Below are positions 19,854 to 20,564 of a stretch of 20,564 bases of DNA, one piece after another (the first letter of the stretch is position 1; each line of letters starts with the position of its first letter). Source of the stretch: Hypsibius dujardini. Lineage: Eukaryota; Tardigrada; Eutardigrada; Parachela; Hypsibiidae. A program made the position numbers and the translations under genes. Under the pieces are notes generated by a model. That model searched no databases, was not told the origin of the DNA, and worked only from the letters and a program-made list of their open reading frames with translations. The stretch covers positions 1-20,564 of the forward strand of contig LRSR01012289.1 in assembly GCA_001579985.1 (NCBI GenBank), written 5' to 3'.

Positions 19854-20447
19854 ATGAAGAAGGTCATTTTAATTTTGATGCTGGCAAACTTATCGTTCAA
19901 GGTACGTACAATCGTTGATTATTGCGATTGGTAATAACACTACAGAGATGTGCAAACGTAATTTTAAATTAATGCTCGACAGTGTCTAGCTGATTCAATC
20001 GAACCGGAGAGTGATGCGTCCAATCATGGGAGAGGAGAGAAGAAAACCTTAAGAATTGCGGAAAATCAGACAAAGGATATCATCTGTCCCGAAAAACATT
20101 ATGTCTGGATTGAATCCTCTTACTACCGATCAGCAGCATGGCTCCAAGAGAAAGGAACAAATACAACCTGCCAGCCGCTAAATTTTATTATTATGATTTC
20201 TAATTTCTGTGGTCATGCTCGACGAGCAGCAAGGAAACAGAAGCTTCCTGAGAACCACTGCCGGAATCTGGCTAACAAGGTTGACGAGCTTGGTCAACCG
20301 TGCGGTGATCGGAAGATGGAACTTGTTATTCGTTATAATTGTTTTTCTAGACGCCCTGCTTGGCCGGTAATTTTCCTGAATTTCTATTTCTCTGCATGTT
20401 CTTCTTCCTATGTCAATGCCTTTCCCTTTCTCCGTGGCTGTGTATGA
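19854..20447 (+). CDS. Secreted SUEL/rhamnose-binding-type lectin (5' part)
   Basis: Exon 1 (19854-19901, MKKVILILMLANLSFK) is nearly a complete signal peptide; donor GTACGT. Exon 2 starts at 19983 (acceptor tcgacag, phase 0) with CLADSIEPES. From about residue 40 the sequence follows the Gal_Lectin (SUEL) pattern of sea-urchin egg lectin, latrophilin and EVA-1: KTLRIAENQTKDIICP, HYVWIESSYYR (family: SANYGR), a TTC, NFCGH, an HCRNL, then GQPCGDRKMELVIRYNC (family: DPC.G..KYL.V.Y.C). The lectin module is complete in exon 2. The likely donor is GTAATT at 20367 (phase 0, 144 codons to that point), with the gene continuing past the window. Reading through instead gives a stop at 20447. The family binds rhamnose or galactose; in an animal, defence or egg-surface roles are possible. 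Confidence 0.75.
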
Positions 20448-20493
20448 GTGTTTTGTCTATGGCAGTGTCTGCATTTTTGCTTGTGTCATTACG

Positions 20494-20564
20494 GTCTGTG
20501 TCTGTGTCTGTGTCTGTGTCTGTGTCTGTGTCTGTGTCTGTGTCTGTGTCTGTGTCTGTGTCTG
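20494..20564. repeat. (TGTGTC)n microsatellite at window end
   Basis: About 12 perfect TGTGTC units running off the window, probably within an intron of the SUEL-type lectin gene. Confidence 0.95.

Overview
This is animal (metazoan) nuclear DNA. The genes are split by GT-AG introns, the intergenic DNA is AT-rich, short tandem arrays are abundant, small non-autonomous DNA transposons are present, and the protein families are animal ones: polybromo, class A GPCRs, Ly6/uPAR and a SUEL-type lectin. I see no bacterial operon structure, CRISPR array, rRNA or tRNA. The species cannot be fixed from sequence alone. A small invertebrate fits best; a tardigrade is a guess, not a demonstration.

Layout. 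(1) 131-1522 (+): the last two exons of a polybromo-1 (PBRM1) homologue; the rest lies upstream of the window. (2) 2037-3804 (-): a three-exon rhodopsin-like GPCR of 364 aa, converging on polybromo. (3) 5278-6262 (-): a two-exon secreted protein of 143 aa with a C-terminal CBM5/12-like chitin-binding module. (4) 7225-8124 (-): a two-exon, 146-aa ricin-type beta-trefoil lectin-like protein. (5) 9003-10392 (+): a two-exon GPCR of 344 aa resembling adenosine receptors but lacking the DRY arginine. (6) 10665-12377 (-): a two-domain Ly6/uPAR gene that looks broken. (7) 13015-15113: three small transposons, a 701-bp TTAA-flanked foldback and a 562-bp TA-flanked element with a 132-bp TA-flanked element nested inside it. 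(8) 15319-17196 (+): a two-exon secreted protein of 287 aa with two SnoaL-like (NTF2-fold) domains. (9) 17346-17967: a piggyBac-type MITE. (10) 18921-19031: two adjacent perfect stem-loops. (11) 19854 to the window end (+): the 5' part of a secreted SUEL/rhamnose-binding-type lectin.

Exons were joined by hand. Every junction proposed for an intact gene has GT-AG ends and keeps frame, and the joined products restore recognisable domains. The strongest cases are polybromo, GPCR 1, GPCR 2, CBM and SnoaL.

Two themes stand out. Most introns here contain their own tandem repeat: GACA, about 150 bp x3, 78 bp x2, 61 bp x3 and about 236 bp x3. Also, four of the genes encode small proteins of secreted, surface or sugar-binding type (CBM, ricin-like, SnoaL-like, SUEL), with a decayed Ly6 gene among them. 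The genes do not form an obvious pathway. I found no convincing wholly new molecular system; the most unusual items are listed as findings.
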